Shown in pieces: positions 1-9,218 of a stretch of DNA of 64,000 nucleotides. The position numbers were made by a program, and so were the translations under genes. The notes below the pieces were generated by a model. The model was not told where the DNA came from and did not search any database. It saw nothing but the letters and a program-made list of their open reading frames with translations. Each line of letters starts with the position of its first letter. Positions within the stretch are counted from its first letter, which is position 1. The stretch is from positions 214,467-278,466 of the forward strand of contig NZ_CABPSP010000007.1 in the NCBI RefSeq assembly GCF_902459765.1. The letters are read 5' to 3'. Source of the DNA: Pandoraea anapnoica. GTDB taxonomy: Bacteria > Pseudomonadota > Gammaproteobacteria > Burkholderiales > Burkholderiaceae.

Positions 1-131
1 AACTGCATCTGCCAGAGACTCGAATGGTCGTGTGTGGCATGGCGATGGGCTATGCGGACCCTGCTGCCGTGGAAAACGGTCTCGTCACCGAACGCGCGCC
101 GCTCGACGAGTGGGCGCACTTTTTGACCTAA
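1..131 (+). CDS. Nitroreductase family protein, C-terminal fragment
   Basis: The reading frame is open from the window edge to a TAA at 129-131 and encodes about 42 residues. The segment GMAMGYADP followed by a LDEWAHF-type tail is typical of the C-terminus of FMN-dependent nitroreductases, where this part contacts the flavin phosphate. The start lies upstream of the window, so nothing can be said about the substrate. Call rests on motif resemblance only. Confidence 0.6.
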   Translation, partial: LHLPETRMVVCGMAMGYADPAAVENGLVTERAPLDEWAHFLT

Positions 132-319
132 CGTATATCAAGAGGTTGGCGTAATTTGGCAAAATTTGGCGAATGTGTAATTTGGCGCGTTGCGGTGCAC
201 AAAACTGCCAGATGCCGGTTTAAGTATTTCAGCTAAGTCGTTCATATTGCTTATTTTTTCGGAAGTTACTAAACTTCTCCCAAACTCGTTGCCTGCCAAC
301 CCTACGCTACCCCCAATCT

Positions 320-1588
320 ATGTACGCGATCACCACCCTTGCGCGTCTGTGCCGCTCCCGTCTCTGGGGTGCTGCCGTCGTGGCGATCTCGCTCGCCGCC
401 GGTGCCCCGGCAGTCGTTCACGCCGCCGGTAAGACGAGCGAATGCTCGCCGAAGACGGCCAAGACTGCCGCTCAGAAACGCGCGTGCGCGAATCCCAAGG
501 CGACGAAAGCCGTCGCCACGTCCAAAGCCGGCGCCAAACGCGCTGCCGCCACACCTGCCGCTCGTGAAACGAAGAGCGCCAAGGCTGGCGGCAAAGCCCG
601 CAAGCTCGCTGCCGTCGAGGATGACGGACCCGCAGCGAAGAAGGTCGCCGTCAAACGCGTCGTCTACAAGAACGGCAAGCGCCGTGTAGTGACGTCGTAT
701 CGCACCGTCAACTTTGCACCGCAAGCCCCGGAGCGTCTCTCGACGGGGCGTGCTTTCGGTCTGCATGAAACGCCGGACGCGCTCGCGCTGCGTTCCTCCG
801 TCGCCTACGTGGTTGACGAGCGCACCGGCGAATCGCTGTTCGACAAGAACTCGCAAGCCGTGCTGCCGATCGCCTCGATCTCGAAGCTGATGACGGCGAT
901 GGTGTCGCTCGACGCCGGCGTGCCGATGACCGACGTCATGGAAGTGACCGACGAAGATCGCGACTACGAGAAGGGCACGGGTTCGCGCCTGTCGGTGGGC
1001 TCGCGACTGTCGCGCGAAGACATGCTGCACATTGCGCTGATGTCGTCGGAGAACCGTGCGGCGGCAGCGTTGTCGCGCTACTTCCCGGGCGGCCGCCCGG
1101 CGTTCCTCGCTGCGATGAACGCCAAGGCGAAGCAACTGGGCATGAACGACACGCACTTCAACGATCCGACGGGTCTGTCGAGCCAGAACGTGTCGAGCGC
1201 ACGTGACCTCGTGAAGATGGTCAAGGCGGCTTATCAGTATCCGATGATTCGTCGATTCTCGACGGATAGCAATTACGACGTGAACACCGGTCGTCGCGAA
1301 CTGCACTACGTAAGCACGAACCACCTGATCGGTCATTCGGGCTGGGAGATCGGCCTGCAGAAGACGGGTTATATCAACGAAGCAGGCCAGTGCCTCGTGA
1401 TGCAAGCCAACGTCGAAGGTCGTCCGGTGATCATGATTCTGCTGGACTCGACCGGCAAGTATTCACGCTTCGCCGACGCCACGCGTGTTCGCAAGTGGCT
1501 GTTGGAAGGCGGCGGCGCTACGCCGCAACGTACGGCCGGTACCACGCCGACGGCGCAAGTGGCGACCAATAACGGACACGCGCTGTAA
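320..1588 (+). CDS. pbpG: PBP7-type D-alanyl-D-alanine endopeptidase (peptidase S11)
   Basis: Periplasmic low-molecular-weight penicillin-binding protein that cuts D-Ala-meso-DAP cross-links in peptidoglycan. Of 422 residues, the first ~36 form a signal peptide ending near HAAG. A low-complexity Lys/Ala-rich linker (about 40-125) follows, then the serine-peptidase domain. All three active-site motifs are visible: SISK at 186-189 (nucleophile S186), SEN at 243-245 and KTG at 348-350. The basic linker makes it longer than the E. coli enzyme (about 310 residues) and may hold it on cell-wall or nucleic-acid polymers (inference). The ATG at 320 has no strong ribosome-binding site but places the signal peptide correctly. 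It is transcribed alone and ends at the terminator just downstream. Confidence 0.88.
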   Translation: MYAITTLARLCRSRLWGAAVVAISLAAGAPAVVHAAGKTSECSPKTAKTAAQKRACANPKATKAVATSKAGAKRAAATPAARETKSAKAGGKARKLAAVEDDGPAAKKVAVKRVVYKNGKRRVVTSYRTVNFAPQAPERLSTGRAFGLHETPDALALRSSVAYVVDERTGESLFDKNSQAVLPIASISKLMTAMVSLDAGVPMTDVMEVTDEDRDYEKGTGSRLSVGSRLSREDMLHIALMSSENRAAAALSRYFPGGRPAFLAAMNAKAKQLGMNDTHFNDPTGLSSQNVSSARDLVKMVKAAYQYPMIRRFSTDSNYDVNTGRRELHYVSTNHLIGHSGWEIGLQKTGYINEAGQCLVMQANVEGRPVIMILLDSTGKYSRFADATRVRKWLLEGGGATPQRTAGTTPTAQVATNNGHAL

Positions 1589-1614
1589 TTCGCATTACGG
1601 TGCAGATGTAAAAG

Positions 1615-1640
1615 AAAGGCGCTCCCTCGGGAGCGCCTTT
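1615..1640 (+). terminator. Rho-independent terminator after pbpG
   Basis: A perfect GC-rich stem (AAAGGCGCTCC pairing with GGAGCGCCTTT, short loop) is followed by a T-rich tract. It lies 27 bases after the pbpG stop and can also serve the converging iclR-type gene. Confidence 0.85.
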
Positions 1641-1708
1641 TGTTTTGTGCGACGGGATGAGCGTTGGTGTGGGGCGCAAGAGTATCGCGCCCTACACGCC
1701 ATGGCGAA

Positions 1709-2536
1709 TCACTCTGCCGTGGCGACCTGCGACATGCCGCCACCCATATCCGGGTTCGGCGCATGAAAGCCGAGCGACGACGAGATTTGCAGCGCCGTCT
1801 CGTTCAGATTCGCCAGCCAGGCGTCTTGCAGGCGATCGGCCGGGGCGGAGAGCGAGAGGCCTGCCACGAGCTTGCCGCTGTCGTCATAGATCCCGGCAGC
1901 GATGCATCGCACCCCTAACTCAAGCTCTTCATTGTCGCGCGCATAGCCTGACTTGCGTACGTGCGTCAGCTCACGTTCGAGTTTTTGCAAATCGGTGATG
2001 CTATTGCGCGTGTGGCCCGAGAGTCCGGTGCGCGTGGCATAGGCGCGCACGCGCGATGCTTCGTCGGCAGCCAGGAACAGCTTGCCGACCGACGTCAGGT
2101 GCAGCGGCGCGTGACCACCGATGGCGCGAACCACCTGCATGCCGGAACGCTCGCTGTAAGCGCGTTCGATATAAACGATTTCGTCGCCCTGACGGACCGA
2201 CAGGTTGACGGTCTGTCCGGTGATGCGGTGTAGGCCGCGCATGGGCGTGAGCGCAGCGTCACGCACCGACAGGCGCGCTTTGACCAGATTGCCGAGTTCC
2301 AGCAAACGCATGCCGAGACGGTAAGTGCCGGGATCACAGCGGTCGACGAAGCGGCACGCCACCATGTCGTTCAGAATGCGGTGCGCGGTCGACGGATGAA
2401 GTTCGGTGGCTTGCGCCAACTCTTTGAGACTCACGGGATCGGCATGTCCGGCAAGGGCGTCGAGCAAACGCATCATGCGCTCGATCACCTGAATGGACGT
2501 GCGCGACTCCGCGCCTTGACTGGTGTCGTCTTTCAT
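1709..2536 (-). CDS. IclR-family transcriptional regulator
   Basis: About 275 residues from the ATG at 2536. An N-terminal winged helix (about 12-75, containing SLKELAQATELHPSTAHRIL) precedes the IclR effector-binding domain, with its typical HLTSVGKLFLA, GYARDNEELELGVRCIAA and AGLSLSAPADR blocks. Family members are dimeric regulators of catabolic operons. The frame stays open for 72 more codons upstream, but those residues do not resemble the family, so the shorter start is preferred. The gene is divergent from the unknown membrane protein at 2827, and no obvious metabolic target adjoins it. Confidence 0.85.
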   Translation of the reverse strand: MKDDTSQGAESRTSIQVIERMMRLLDALAGHADPVSLKELAQATELHPSTAHRILNDMVACRFVDRCDPGTYRLGMRLLELGNLVKARLSVRDAALTPMRGLHRITGQTVNLSVRQGDEIVYIERAYSERSGMQVVRAIGGHAPLHLTSVGKLFLAADEASRVRAYATRTGLSGHTRNSITDLQKLERELTHVRKSGYARDNEELELGVRCIAAGIYDDSGKLVAGLSLSAPADRLQDAWLANLNETALQISSSLGFHAPNPDMGGGMSQVATAE

Positions 2537-2826
2537 GAGGTAGGGCCGGGTTTCGTATAGCGTCGATTCTATATCATATGGTGAAAAATTCGCAGGTTTC
2601 GGGTAGACGATTCCTGCAAATAGTCGGTGCATCAATCCTGATTTTGCACACGATTTGCAGGACATCACGACGCCATCGACCGATTTAAGTGGCGAGTAGC
2701 GTTCATTCGGTGCCAGAAATCTAAAGTGAACTGCCGATCGCCTCACTACCATGCACTTCAGTTCAGCAACGATGTGGAGCCCTATGTCGCATTGGGGACG
2801 TCGACATCAGCAAAGTGAGGGGAGGT

Positions 2827-4149
2827 ATGCACCACGAATATGTGAGTTATCCGGGGTATTCCCATTTTCCGATGGTGATCGATCGACTGGATATGCCGGT
2901 GAGGGTGTACGAAAAGGGTGCATCGATCGCGCAAAAACGTGATGAGATCGTTTCGCAATTGGCGCACATTCGAAACACACAGCAAGCGAGGGGGGCGAGC
3001 ACCTATTCCGTCGACAACCTGTCGGCCGCGTTCGAGAAGTCCTTCGGCAAGGCGACATCTGGTTACTGGCGTGGGGGGCTGCGCGATCCGTTTTGGCGAT
3101 GCTTGCTTGTACCGGATTCGCCTGGATTTATTTGTTCGATGGTCGCTGACCAACTCGATGAAGCGTGCGAGGAGCGCTTGACGCCATCCGCGAAGCGATT
3201 CCTAAAGATTCTGACTTGTCTGAGCGAGGCGCTGGCGCTTCATCGTGAAATGTTGCGCGGGCGTGAGTCGCTCCTGGCGCAGTCTGACCGACTCGGGAAC
3301 CGCGCGCTCGACGATGTCAATGCCGATTGGGGGATGTTGGATGACAGAAAGCGTAAGCACATGGTGTTTCGCGCTGAAACAGCATTGTTCGTCGAACAGA
3401 TGCGATGCGCAGTGGATGAGGCGCGCTCAAACGTGAGGCAGGAGAAGAAGCATCACGGTAAGCGTGAGGCGATCAACGGTGGGCTATACACCATTGCAGC
3501 AGTCGTGTCCGGTATTGCTTTGATTGTGTCGACCTGGGTCGTGGCGATCATTGGCTTTTGCATCGCCATGGTGATCCGGTGTGTCAGTTTAGGGAGTATT
3601 CGTGGCTTCGACAGAGAGAAGGGCTGGAAGGCTGTAGAGAGCCTTCTCGATCAGACGAAGGACTTCATCAATAGAGAGGAGAACGCTATGCACTTATCGT
3701 TAAACACAGTGATTTCGTTGGAGCAAGCCAATCAGGACCGGTTGGTATGGCAGCAACTGCAAAAAACCTTGCATACCGTCAATCGGAACTCTGAACAGGG
3801 GGAAAAGACGTGGGGCGCCGTTTGCGCGCTTCAGCAAGCCGTCGCCTCGGACCAGGGGAGGAAGACATGGGACGCGGTTTGCGAGCTTCAGCAGGCCGTC
3901 GCAGCAGGCACGGCTGAAACCAGTTCGATAAAGCAGGAGCTCCAGCGGACATCGACGTCGCTGCGTGACGATATAGCAAAGTTGCGCAACATGATTCTGT
4001 TCGATACGTCATCGCGCCAATCTTCGACTCCGGAAGGGCGGCCTGCGTCGTGTGGTCCCGAGAGCGTCACGCCCCGCGTGCCTATGGAGCGTGCCACGTC
4101 GCTCGACACGTTCCGTCCGTCTTCGATTTCGCCTCAGCTAAGGGCGTGA
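2827..4149 (+). CDS. Unknown protein with TM hairpin, coiled coil and internal repeat
   Basis: I do not recognise this roughly 440-residue protein. The first ~215 residues are soluble and charged. A strongly hydrophobic stretch (about 220-258, GLYTIAAVVSGIALIVSTWV onward) could form a membrane hairpin. After it comes a long helical, probably coiled-coil region. In that region a 19-residue unit (KTWGAVCALQQAVASDQGR, then KTWDAVCELQQAVA) is tandemly duplicated, a 57-nt DNA repeat at about 3808-3905. The C-terminus is Ser/Pro/Thr-rich. The soluble-TM-coiled-coil plan resembles secreted pore-forming or translocator-like effectors, but that is inference. The start is uncertain: ATG 2827 sits very close to a GGAGG, GTG 2815 has no ribosome-binding site, and ATG 2872 is possible. 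Base composition is less GC-rich than its neighbours. Confidence 0.6.
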   Translation: MHHEYVSYPGYSHFPMVIDRLDMPVRVYEKGASIAQKRDEIVSQLAHIRNTQQARGASTYSVDNLSAAFEKSFGKATSGYWRGGLRDPFWRCLLVPDSPGFICSMVADQLDEACEERLTPSAKRFLKILTCLSEALALHREMLRGRESLLAQSDRLGNRALDDVNADWGMLDDRKRKHMVFRAETALFVEQMRCAVDEARSNVRQEKKHHGKREAINGGLYTIAAVVSGIALIVSTWVVAIIGFCIAMVIRCVSLGSIRGFDREKGWKAVESLLDQTKDFINREENAMHLSLNTVISLEQANQDRLVWQQLQKTLHTVNRNSEQGEKTWGAVCALQQAVASDQGRKTWDAVCELQQAVAAGTAETSSIKQELQRTSTSLRDDIAKLRNMILFDTSSRQSSTPEGRPASCGPESVTPRVPMERATSLDTFRPSSISPQLRA

Positions 4150-4250
4150 GGCGTCGCAGCGCACAAGCCATAGGTCCGGGAATCTACGCTGGGCCGGTTC
4201 GGCCCGGCGACTTATAATGGCGCATTATTCCCGAAAAGAGGATTCCCCCA

Positions 4251-4976
4251 ATGCGCGTCGGACTGTTTGTCACGTGTCTGATCGACATGATGCGGCCGGA
4301 GATTGGCTTTTCTACGCTCAAGCTGCTCGAGACAGCCGGCTGCGAGGTCGTGATTCCCGATTCCCAGACCTGCTGTGGCCAGCCGGGCTACAACTCGGGT
4401 GAGCGCGCCATTGCTCGCGACCTCGCCCAGAAATTCCTCGACGAATTCGAATCGTTTGACTACGTCGTCGTACCGTCCGGCTCATGCGGCGGTATGGTCA
4501 AGGCGCACTACGGCGACCTCTTTGCCGACGATCCCGAACTCATGGGCCGTTACGAGCGTCTGCGTCCGCGCGTGTATGAACTCACGGACTTCCTCGTCAA
4601 CGTGCTGCACGTCGACACCGTGCCCGGCGACTACAACGGGGAGGTGACGTATCACGATTCCTGTTCCGGTCTGCGCGAACTTGGCGTGAAGACGCAACCG
4701 CGCACGCTGCTCGCCAAAATGCCCGGCGTGAAGATGACGGAGATGAAGGACTGTCAGGCGTGCTGTGGCTTTGGTGGTACGTTCGCGCTCAAGTACGGCA
4801 ACATCTCGACGGCAATCGTCGACGAGAAGTGCGCCAACATCGCCGCCAGCGGTGCGCCTGCCGTTGTGCTGGGCGACCTGGGGTGCATGCTCAACATCGA
4901 AGGGCGTCTGCGCCGCACCGGTGACACGCGCACGCGCGTGCTGCACATTGCGCAGGTGCTCGCTGGCGATGCCTGA
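4251..4976 (+). CDS. lutA: L-lactate utilisation (Fe-S)-binding protein LutA/YkgE
   Basis: 241-residue cytoplasmic protein with two cysteine-rich CCG domains: TCCGQPGYNSG near the N-terminus with SGSCGG, and HDSCSGLRELG plus CQACCGFGG in the second half. It is a subunit of the LutABC-type L-lactate oxidation system (lactate to pyruvate) and probably binds the Fe-S centre or a heterodisulfide-like site. GAGGA precedes the ATG by about 8 bases, and a TATAAT lies at 4213-4218. lutB starts 85 bases downstream in the same direction, so the two probably form an operon. Confidence 0.88.
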   Translation: MRVGLFVTCLIDMMRPEIGFSTLKLLETAGCEVVIPDSQTCCGQPGYNSGERAIARDLAQKFLDEFESFDYVVVPSGSCGGMVKAHYGDLFADDPELMGRYERLRPRVYELTDFLVNVLHVDTVPGDYNGEVTYHDSCSGLRELGVKTQPRTLLAKMPGVKMTEMKDCQACCGFGGTFALKYGNISTAIVDEKCANIAASGAPAVVLGDLGCMLNIEGRLRRTGDTRTRVLHIAQVLAGDA

Positions 4977-5061
4977 GCACGCCGCCATCTTCCCGACCTT
5001 CTGGCTTGTGCGCGCCGACACCGTTGCGCGCGCATGCCGTCATCACATCATGTGAGTCGCG

Positions 5062-6471
5062 ATGCAAGTTCAATCGATGCAATTCAAGGCGCGTGCCGGG
5101 CAGAAGCTTGCCGACCAGCGTCTGCAAGCCAACCTCAAGAAGCTCTCGACCAAGTTTGTGACGGCGCGCGCGAGCGCCATGGAAGAGATCGATTTCGAGG
5201 CGACACGTGAGGCGCTCAAGGAGCGTCGTAATCGCGGGATCGAGAATCTCGACGTCTGGCTGGAGATCTTCGAGCGTGAAGCCACGCGACGCGGCGCGAC
5301 CGTCCTGTTCGCCGAATCGACGCAGGACGCCGCGCGTCTGATTGCCGAGATCGCGCGCAAGCACGACGTCAAGAAGGTGATTAAATCGAAATCGATGGTC
5401 ACCGAAGAGCTGCAACTCAACAAGGTGCTCGCCGACATGGGCGTGCAGTCGGTCGAGACCGACCTTGGCGAGTACATTCTTCAGATCAACGATAACGAGC
5501 CGCCGTCGCACATCATCGCGCCGGTCGTACATAAGGATAAGGACGAGGTCGCGGACCTGTTCGCGCGCGTGCACCAGAAGCCGCGTCTGACCGAAATCCC
5601 GCTGATGACCCGCGAAGCCCGCGAGATGCTGCGCCCGCAGTTCCTGTCGGCGGACATGGGCGTGACGGGCGGTAACTTCCTCGTCGCAGAAACCGGTTCG
5701 GTGGCCGTGGTGACCAACGAGGGCAACGAAGGCATGTGCACGATCATGCCGCGCGTGCACGTGGCTGTCACCGGCATCGAGAAGGTACTGCCGACGCTGG
5801 AGGATCTCGCCACGGCGATGCGTCTGCTGCCGCGCTCGGCCACCGGGCAAGGCACGTCAAACTACTTCTCGTTGCTCACCGGTACGCGCGCCGAGGGTGA
5901 GGTCGACGGGCCGGATCACATGTACTTCGTGATCGTCGACGGTGGACGTTCCGGTCTGATCGGCGGCGCGTTTCAGGAGATGCTGCGCTGTATTCGCTGC
6001 GGTGCGTGCATGAATCACTGCCCGGTGTATCAGAAGATCGGCGGCCACGCGTATGGATGGGTGTATCCGGGGCCGATGGGTTCGGTGCTCACGCCGAGCT
6101 ACGTCGGGCTGGAGAAGACGCTTGATTTGCCGCAGGCTGCGACCCTGTGTGGCGAGTGCAATCGCGTTTGTCCGGTGGGGATTCCGATTTCGGATTTGCT
6201 GCGCAAGCTGCGCGAGCGTCAGGTGGATCGGGGGCTGCGTCCGTGGCGCGAGCGGGCGGCGCTGGCGGCGTGGGCGTTTACTGCGCGTCGACCGCGTTTG
6301 TACGCCACGCTGTCGGGTCTCGGTTCGTGGGCGTTAAAGCGCATGGGCCGCGATCGCGGGAGTATCTCCAGGCTGCCTTTCGCTGGCGGATGGACGGATA
6401 CGCGCGAGATGCCTGCACCGAGCGGCAAGACTTTCCGCGCGATGTATCGCGAGCGTCGCGCACCGCGCTGA
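5062..6471 (+). CDS. lutB: L-lactate oxidation iron-sulfur protein LutB/YkgF
   Basis: 469 residues, close to E. coli YkgF. The N-terminal two thirds form a LUD domain (KVIKSKSMVTEE, ETDLGEYILQ, GVTGGNFLVAETGSV, EGNEGMC). The C-terminal ferredoxin region carries two 4Fe-4S motifs, CIRCGACMNHCPVY and LCGECNRVCPVGIP, and ends with a DUF3390-type tail. It should pass electrons from lactate to the respiratory chain together with LutA. The usual third gene, lutC, is not present: a terminator and a convergent ABC-transporter gene follow directly. The ribosome-binding site before 5062 is weak, but the N-terminal residues align with the family. Confidence 0.9.
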   Translation: MQVQSMQFKARAGQKLADQRLQANLKKLSTKFVTARASAMEEIDFEATREALKERRNRGIENLDVWLEIFEREATRRGATVLFAESTQDAARLIAEIARKHDVKKVIKSKSMVTEELQLNKVLADMGVQSVETDLGEYILQINDNEPPSHIIAPVVHKDKDEVADLFARVHQKPRLTEIPLMTREAREMLRPQFLSADMGVTGGNFLVAETGSVAVVTNEGNEGMCTIMPRVHVAVTGIEKVLPTLEDLATAMRLLPRSATGQGTSNYFSLLTGTRAEGEVDGPDHMYFVIVDGGRSGLIGGAFQEMLRCIRCGACMNHCPVYQKIGGHAYGWVYPGPMGSVLTPSYVGLEKTLDLPQAATLCGECNRVCPVGIPISDLLRKLRERQVDRGLRPWRERAALAAWAFTARRPRLYATLSGLGSWALKRMGRDRGSISRLPFAGGWTDTREMPAPSGKTFRAMYRERRAPR

Positions 6472-6490
6472 TTGCGTCGACACCCAACAA

Positions 6491-6527
6491 AAAAAGCTGG
6501 CCTCCCTGCGGAGTGCCAGCTTTTTTT
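6491..6527. terminator. Bidirectional terminator between lutB and the ABC permease gene
   Basis: The stem AAAAAGCTGGC pairs with GCCAGCTTTTTTT around a 12-13 base loop. It has an A-run on the left and a T-run on the right, so it can stop transcription from both converging genes. Confidence 0.85.
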
Positions 6528-6561
6528 ACGTCCCGCCGAAGTCGGTGGTGTTCGGCTGTGC

Positions 6562-7221
6562 TCAGGTACGGGAGGGCAGGGCAAGGCGCTTTTCAATGCG
6601 ACGTTGCAATGCCGACAGTCCCGTCGACAGCACCCAGTAGATGGCAGCGCATGCGAGGTACAACGGCAACGGCTGATACGTCGACGCGATGACTTCCTGT
6701 GCCGAGCGCAGCAACTCCGTCACGGTAATCACGGAGACCAGCGACGTGTCCTTGATCAGGCTGATCAGACTGTTACCGAGGCTCGGCACGGCAATGCGCA
6801 GCGCTTGCGGTCCGATGATGTAACGCAACGTTTGCCAGTACGACAGTCCGAGACTGTACGCGGCGAGCCATTGTCCACGCGGCATGCCTTCGAGCGCGCC
6901 GCGCATGCTCTCCGACAGATACGCGCCGACGTTCAGGCTGAGCGTGAGCACGCCGGCGGCCGTCGGTTCGAGAGAGATGCCGACGCCCGGCAGGCCGTAA
7001 TAGATGACGAAGATCTGCACCAGCAGCGGCGTGCCGCGCATGATGCTGACGTAGGCACGCGCAATGGCCCGGAACACGCGCACCTTGCCGATGCCCATGA
7101 CCGCCACGATGATGCCGATCGCCAGACCGAACACCATCGACATCAATGCGAACTTGATGGTGAGCACGGTGCCCTGCAACAGCACTGGCAAGGATTGGGC
7201 CGCGAGTTCGAATGGATTCAT
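6562..7221 (-). CDS. Polar amino-acid (cystine-like) ABC transporter permease
   Basis: 219-residue HisM/TcyL-type inner-membrane permease with about five transmembrane segments. The EAA-type loop that docks the ATPase is present (ALEGMPRGQWLAAYSLGLSYWQTLRYIIGPQALRIAVPSLGN in several parts). It lies 119 bases downstream of the binding-protein gene on the same strand, separated by a strong hairpin at 7261-7298. No ATP-binding subunit is encoded on either side, so the transporter must borrow an ATPase from elsewhere in the genome. The cystine assignment is by overall resemblance to YecS and is not certain. Confidence 0.85.
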   Translation of the reverse strand: MNPFELAAQSLPVLLQGTVLTIKFALMSMVFGLAIGIIVAVMGIGKVRVFRAIARAYVSIMRGTPLLVQIFVIYYGLPGVGISLEPTAAGVLTLSLNVGAYLSESMRGALEGMPRGQWLAAYSLGLSYWQTLRYIIGPQALRIAVPSLGNSLISLIKDTSLVSVITVTELLRSAQEVIASTYQPLPLYLACAAIYWVLSTGLSALQRRIEKRLALPSRT

Positions 7222-7260
7222 GGGGGAGTGTCTTAGGGAATGTCTTGCGTCGGATAGACA

Positions 7261-7298
7261 ACGGCCGGCATCCGCAACGTTGGCGTGATGCCGGCCGT
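7261..7298 (-). other. Intercistronic hairpin between binding-protein and permease genes
   Basis: A 12-base perfect inverted repeat (ACGGCCGGCATC and GATGCCGGCCGT) encloses a 14-base loop. It has no T-run, so on the transcript it is more likely a stability or attenuating hairpin that keeps binding-protein mRNA in excess over permease mRNA, a common arrangement in such operons (inference). Confidence 0.6.
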
Positions 7299-7340
7299 GA
7301 GTCCTATGCGATTGTCGTCTCTATCGCCGTCGTTACCGTA

Positions 7341-8138
7341 TTACTGGGCCGGTTTGGACGTGTCCTTGCCAAACCACTTCTGCGCAATCTTGGCGAGCGA
7401 GCCGTCCTGCTTCATGCCGGTCAGCGCGTCGTCGATAGCCTTGGCGAATGCCGGATTGCCCTTGCGGAACGGAATGCCGACGGCCTGATTCGTGCCCGGC
7501 AACACCGCGCCTGCCTGGAGCGGCAGCTTAGCGTTCTGAAGCAGATACGCCATCATCAACTGGTCATTGAGCGCGGCATCGACACGGCCGGCGGCGAGAT
7601 CGGCGAGGTACTCGGGCGCGCCAGGGTAGGTGCGCACGTCGATACCGGCCACTGCCTTCGCCATCTTGTCGTAGTTGCTGCCAAGGCTTACGCCGAGCTT
7701 GTGGCCCTTGAGATCGTCAAGCGTCTTGAATTCGCGCTTGTCGTCCTTGCGACGAATCAGTTGCGCCGCCGAGTACGTGTAGGGCTCGCTAAAGTCGAGC
7801 GACTTCTTGCGCTCGTCGGTGATGGCGACCTGATTGACGATGACGTCGAACTTGCCTGCCTGAAGACCGCCGATGATGCCGCTCCATTCGGTCGTGACGA
7901 ACTGGGGCTTCACGCCGAGGCGCTGAGCCACGGCTTTGGCGACATCGACGTCGAAGCCGTCGAGCTGACCGGACTTGTCGCGATAGTTGAACGGCGGGTA
8001 GGTGCCTTCGATGCCGATCTTCAGCACGCCCGCGGACTTCACGGTGTCGAGCAGGTCAGCGGCGCGGGCGGGCGACGTGCCGATAAGGGCGGCCGCGGCC
8101 AGGGGTACGAGGCAAAGCGTCTTGAGCCAGGATTTCAT
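7341..8138 (-). CDS. Periplasmic amino-acid-binding protein of ABC transporter
   Basis: 265 residues, family 3 solute-binding protein (SBP_bac_3). A signal peptide of about 26 residues ends at SPARA-ADLLD. The family core is clear: LKIGIEGTYPPFNYRDKSGQLDGFDVDVAKAVA, then VTTEWSGIIGGLQAGKFDVIVNQVAITDERK and DFSEPYTYS. It captures a polar amino acid, most likely cystine or similar, for the permease encoded next. It is the first gene of the two-gene unit, and the pyrD stop region lies just upstream. Confidence 0.87.
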   Translation of the reverse strand: MKSWLKTLCLVPLAAAALIGTSPARAADLLDTVKSAGVLKIGIEGTYPPFNYRDKSGQLDGFDVDVAKAVAQRLGVKPQFVTTEWSGIIGGLQAGKFDVIVNQVAITDERKKSLDFSEPYTYSAAQLIRRKDDKREFKTLDDLKGHKLGVSLGSNYDKMAKAVAGIDVRTYPGAPEYLADLAAGRVDAALNDQLMMAYLLQNAKLPLQAGAVLPGTNQAVGIPFRKGNPAFAKAIDDALTGMKQDGSLAKIAQKWFGKDTSKPAQ

Positions 8139-8189
8139 GATGTCTGGTTATCCCTGTGTCAGATGAAGGGGACGCTGACGTTCGACCTG

Positions 8190-9218
8190 TCAGACCGTGC
8201 GCAGCGCTTGTACGCATTCTCGCACCAGCTCGGGGCCGCGGTAAATCAGGCCGCTGTACACCTGAACCAGACTGGCGCCGGCGTCGAGCTTCGCCTGCGC
8301 GTCCGCACCCGACAGAATGCCACCGACACCGATGATCGGCAGTGCGCCACCCAGCTCGGTGGCCAACGCGCGGATGACGCGGTTGGATGCGTCGAACACC
8401 GGACGTCCCGACAGTCCGCCCGTTTCGTTGGCGTACGGCAGGCCGGCGACAGCCTCACGCGAGAGCGTGGTATTGGTCGCAATCACACCGTCGAAACCGT
8501 GGCGCGTGAGCGTGCCGGCGATCACCTTGATTTGCTCGTCGTCGAGATCCGGTGCGATCTTCAAGGCGATCGGAACGTACTTGCCGTGACGGTCAGACAG
8601 CGCGCTCTGTTTGTCCTTGAGCTTGCCGAGAAGAGCATCGAGTTCGTCGCCGCCTTGCAGTTGACGCAGGTTCTTGGTGTTCGGCGACGAGATATTCACC
8701 GTCACATAGGTGGCGTACGGATAAACCTTCTCGAGGCAGATCAGATAGTCGTCGACGGCGCGCTCGATGGGCGTATCGGCGTTCTTGCCGATGTTCAGGC
8801 CCAGCGGTCCCTTGTAGCGCGCGGACTGTACGTTCTGCAGGAATTGCTCGACGCCGCCGTTGTTGAATCCCATGCGGTTGATGATGGCTTCGGCTTGCGG
8901 CAGACGAAAGATGCGCGGCTTCGGATTGCCCGCCTGCGGGCGCGGTGTCACCGTTCCCACTTCGACGAAACCGAAGCCGAGGGCGGCGAGACCGTCGATG
9001 CAACTGCCGTCCTTGTCGAGGCCGGCTGCGAGGCCGACGGGGTTCGGGAAGCGGATGCCCATGACCGTGCGCGGCGATTCGGGGAGCGTCTGACCGACGA
9101 GACCGGCCAGGCCGAGCGAGGCGGCGCCGCGCAGCGTAGCCAGCGTCAGATGGTGGGCTTGTTCGGCGTCAAGGCAGAACAGGGCGCGACGGGCCAGAGG
9201 GTAGAGAGGCGCAAGCAC
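8190..9218 (-). CDS. pyrD: Dihydroorotate dehydrogenase (quinone), class 2
   Basis: 342 residues. Membrane-associated FMN enzyme that oxidises dihydroorotate to orotate with quinone in pyrimidine synthesis. The N-terminal helix region (about 1-40, [22 protein letters not shown]) is the class 2 membrane and quinone tunnel. FMN and substrate motifs follow: [32 protein letters not shown], and the catalytic-serine segment [11 protein letters not shown]. The C-terminal GVGGI and [10 protein letters not shown] close the barrel. Length is standard. It reads away from bpt-aat, with about 165 bases between. Confidence 0.95.
   Translation of the reverse strand: MLAPLYPLARRALFCLDAEQAHHLTLATLRGAASLGLAGLVGQTLPESPRTVMGIRFPNPVGLAAGLDKDGSCIDGLAALGFGFVEVGTVTPRPQAGNPKPRIFRLPQAEAIINRMGFNNGGVEQFLQNVQSARYKGPLGLNIGKNADTPIERAVDDYLICLEKVYPYATYVTVNISSPNTKNLRQLQGGDELDALLGKLKDKQSALSDRHGKYVPIALKIAPDLDDEQIKVIAGTLTRHGFDGVIATNTTLSREAVAGLPYANETGGLSGRPVFDASNRVIRALATELGGALPIIGVGGILSGADAQAKLDAGASLVQVYSGLIYRGPELVRECVQALRTV

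Noticed and set aside
302-1405. Long open frame opposite pbpG
   Set aside because: It lies fully antisense to a gene with all three penicillin-binding motifs. Its His/Arg-rich composition is the usual shadow of GC-rich coding DNA.
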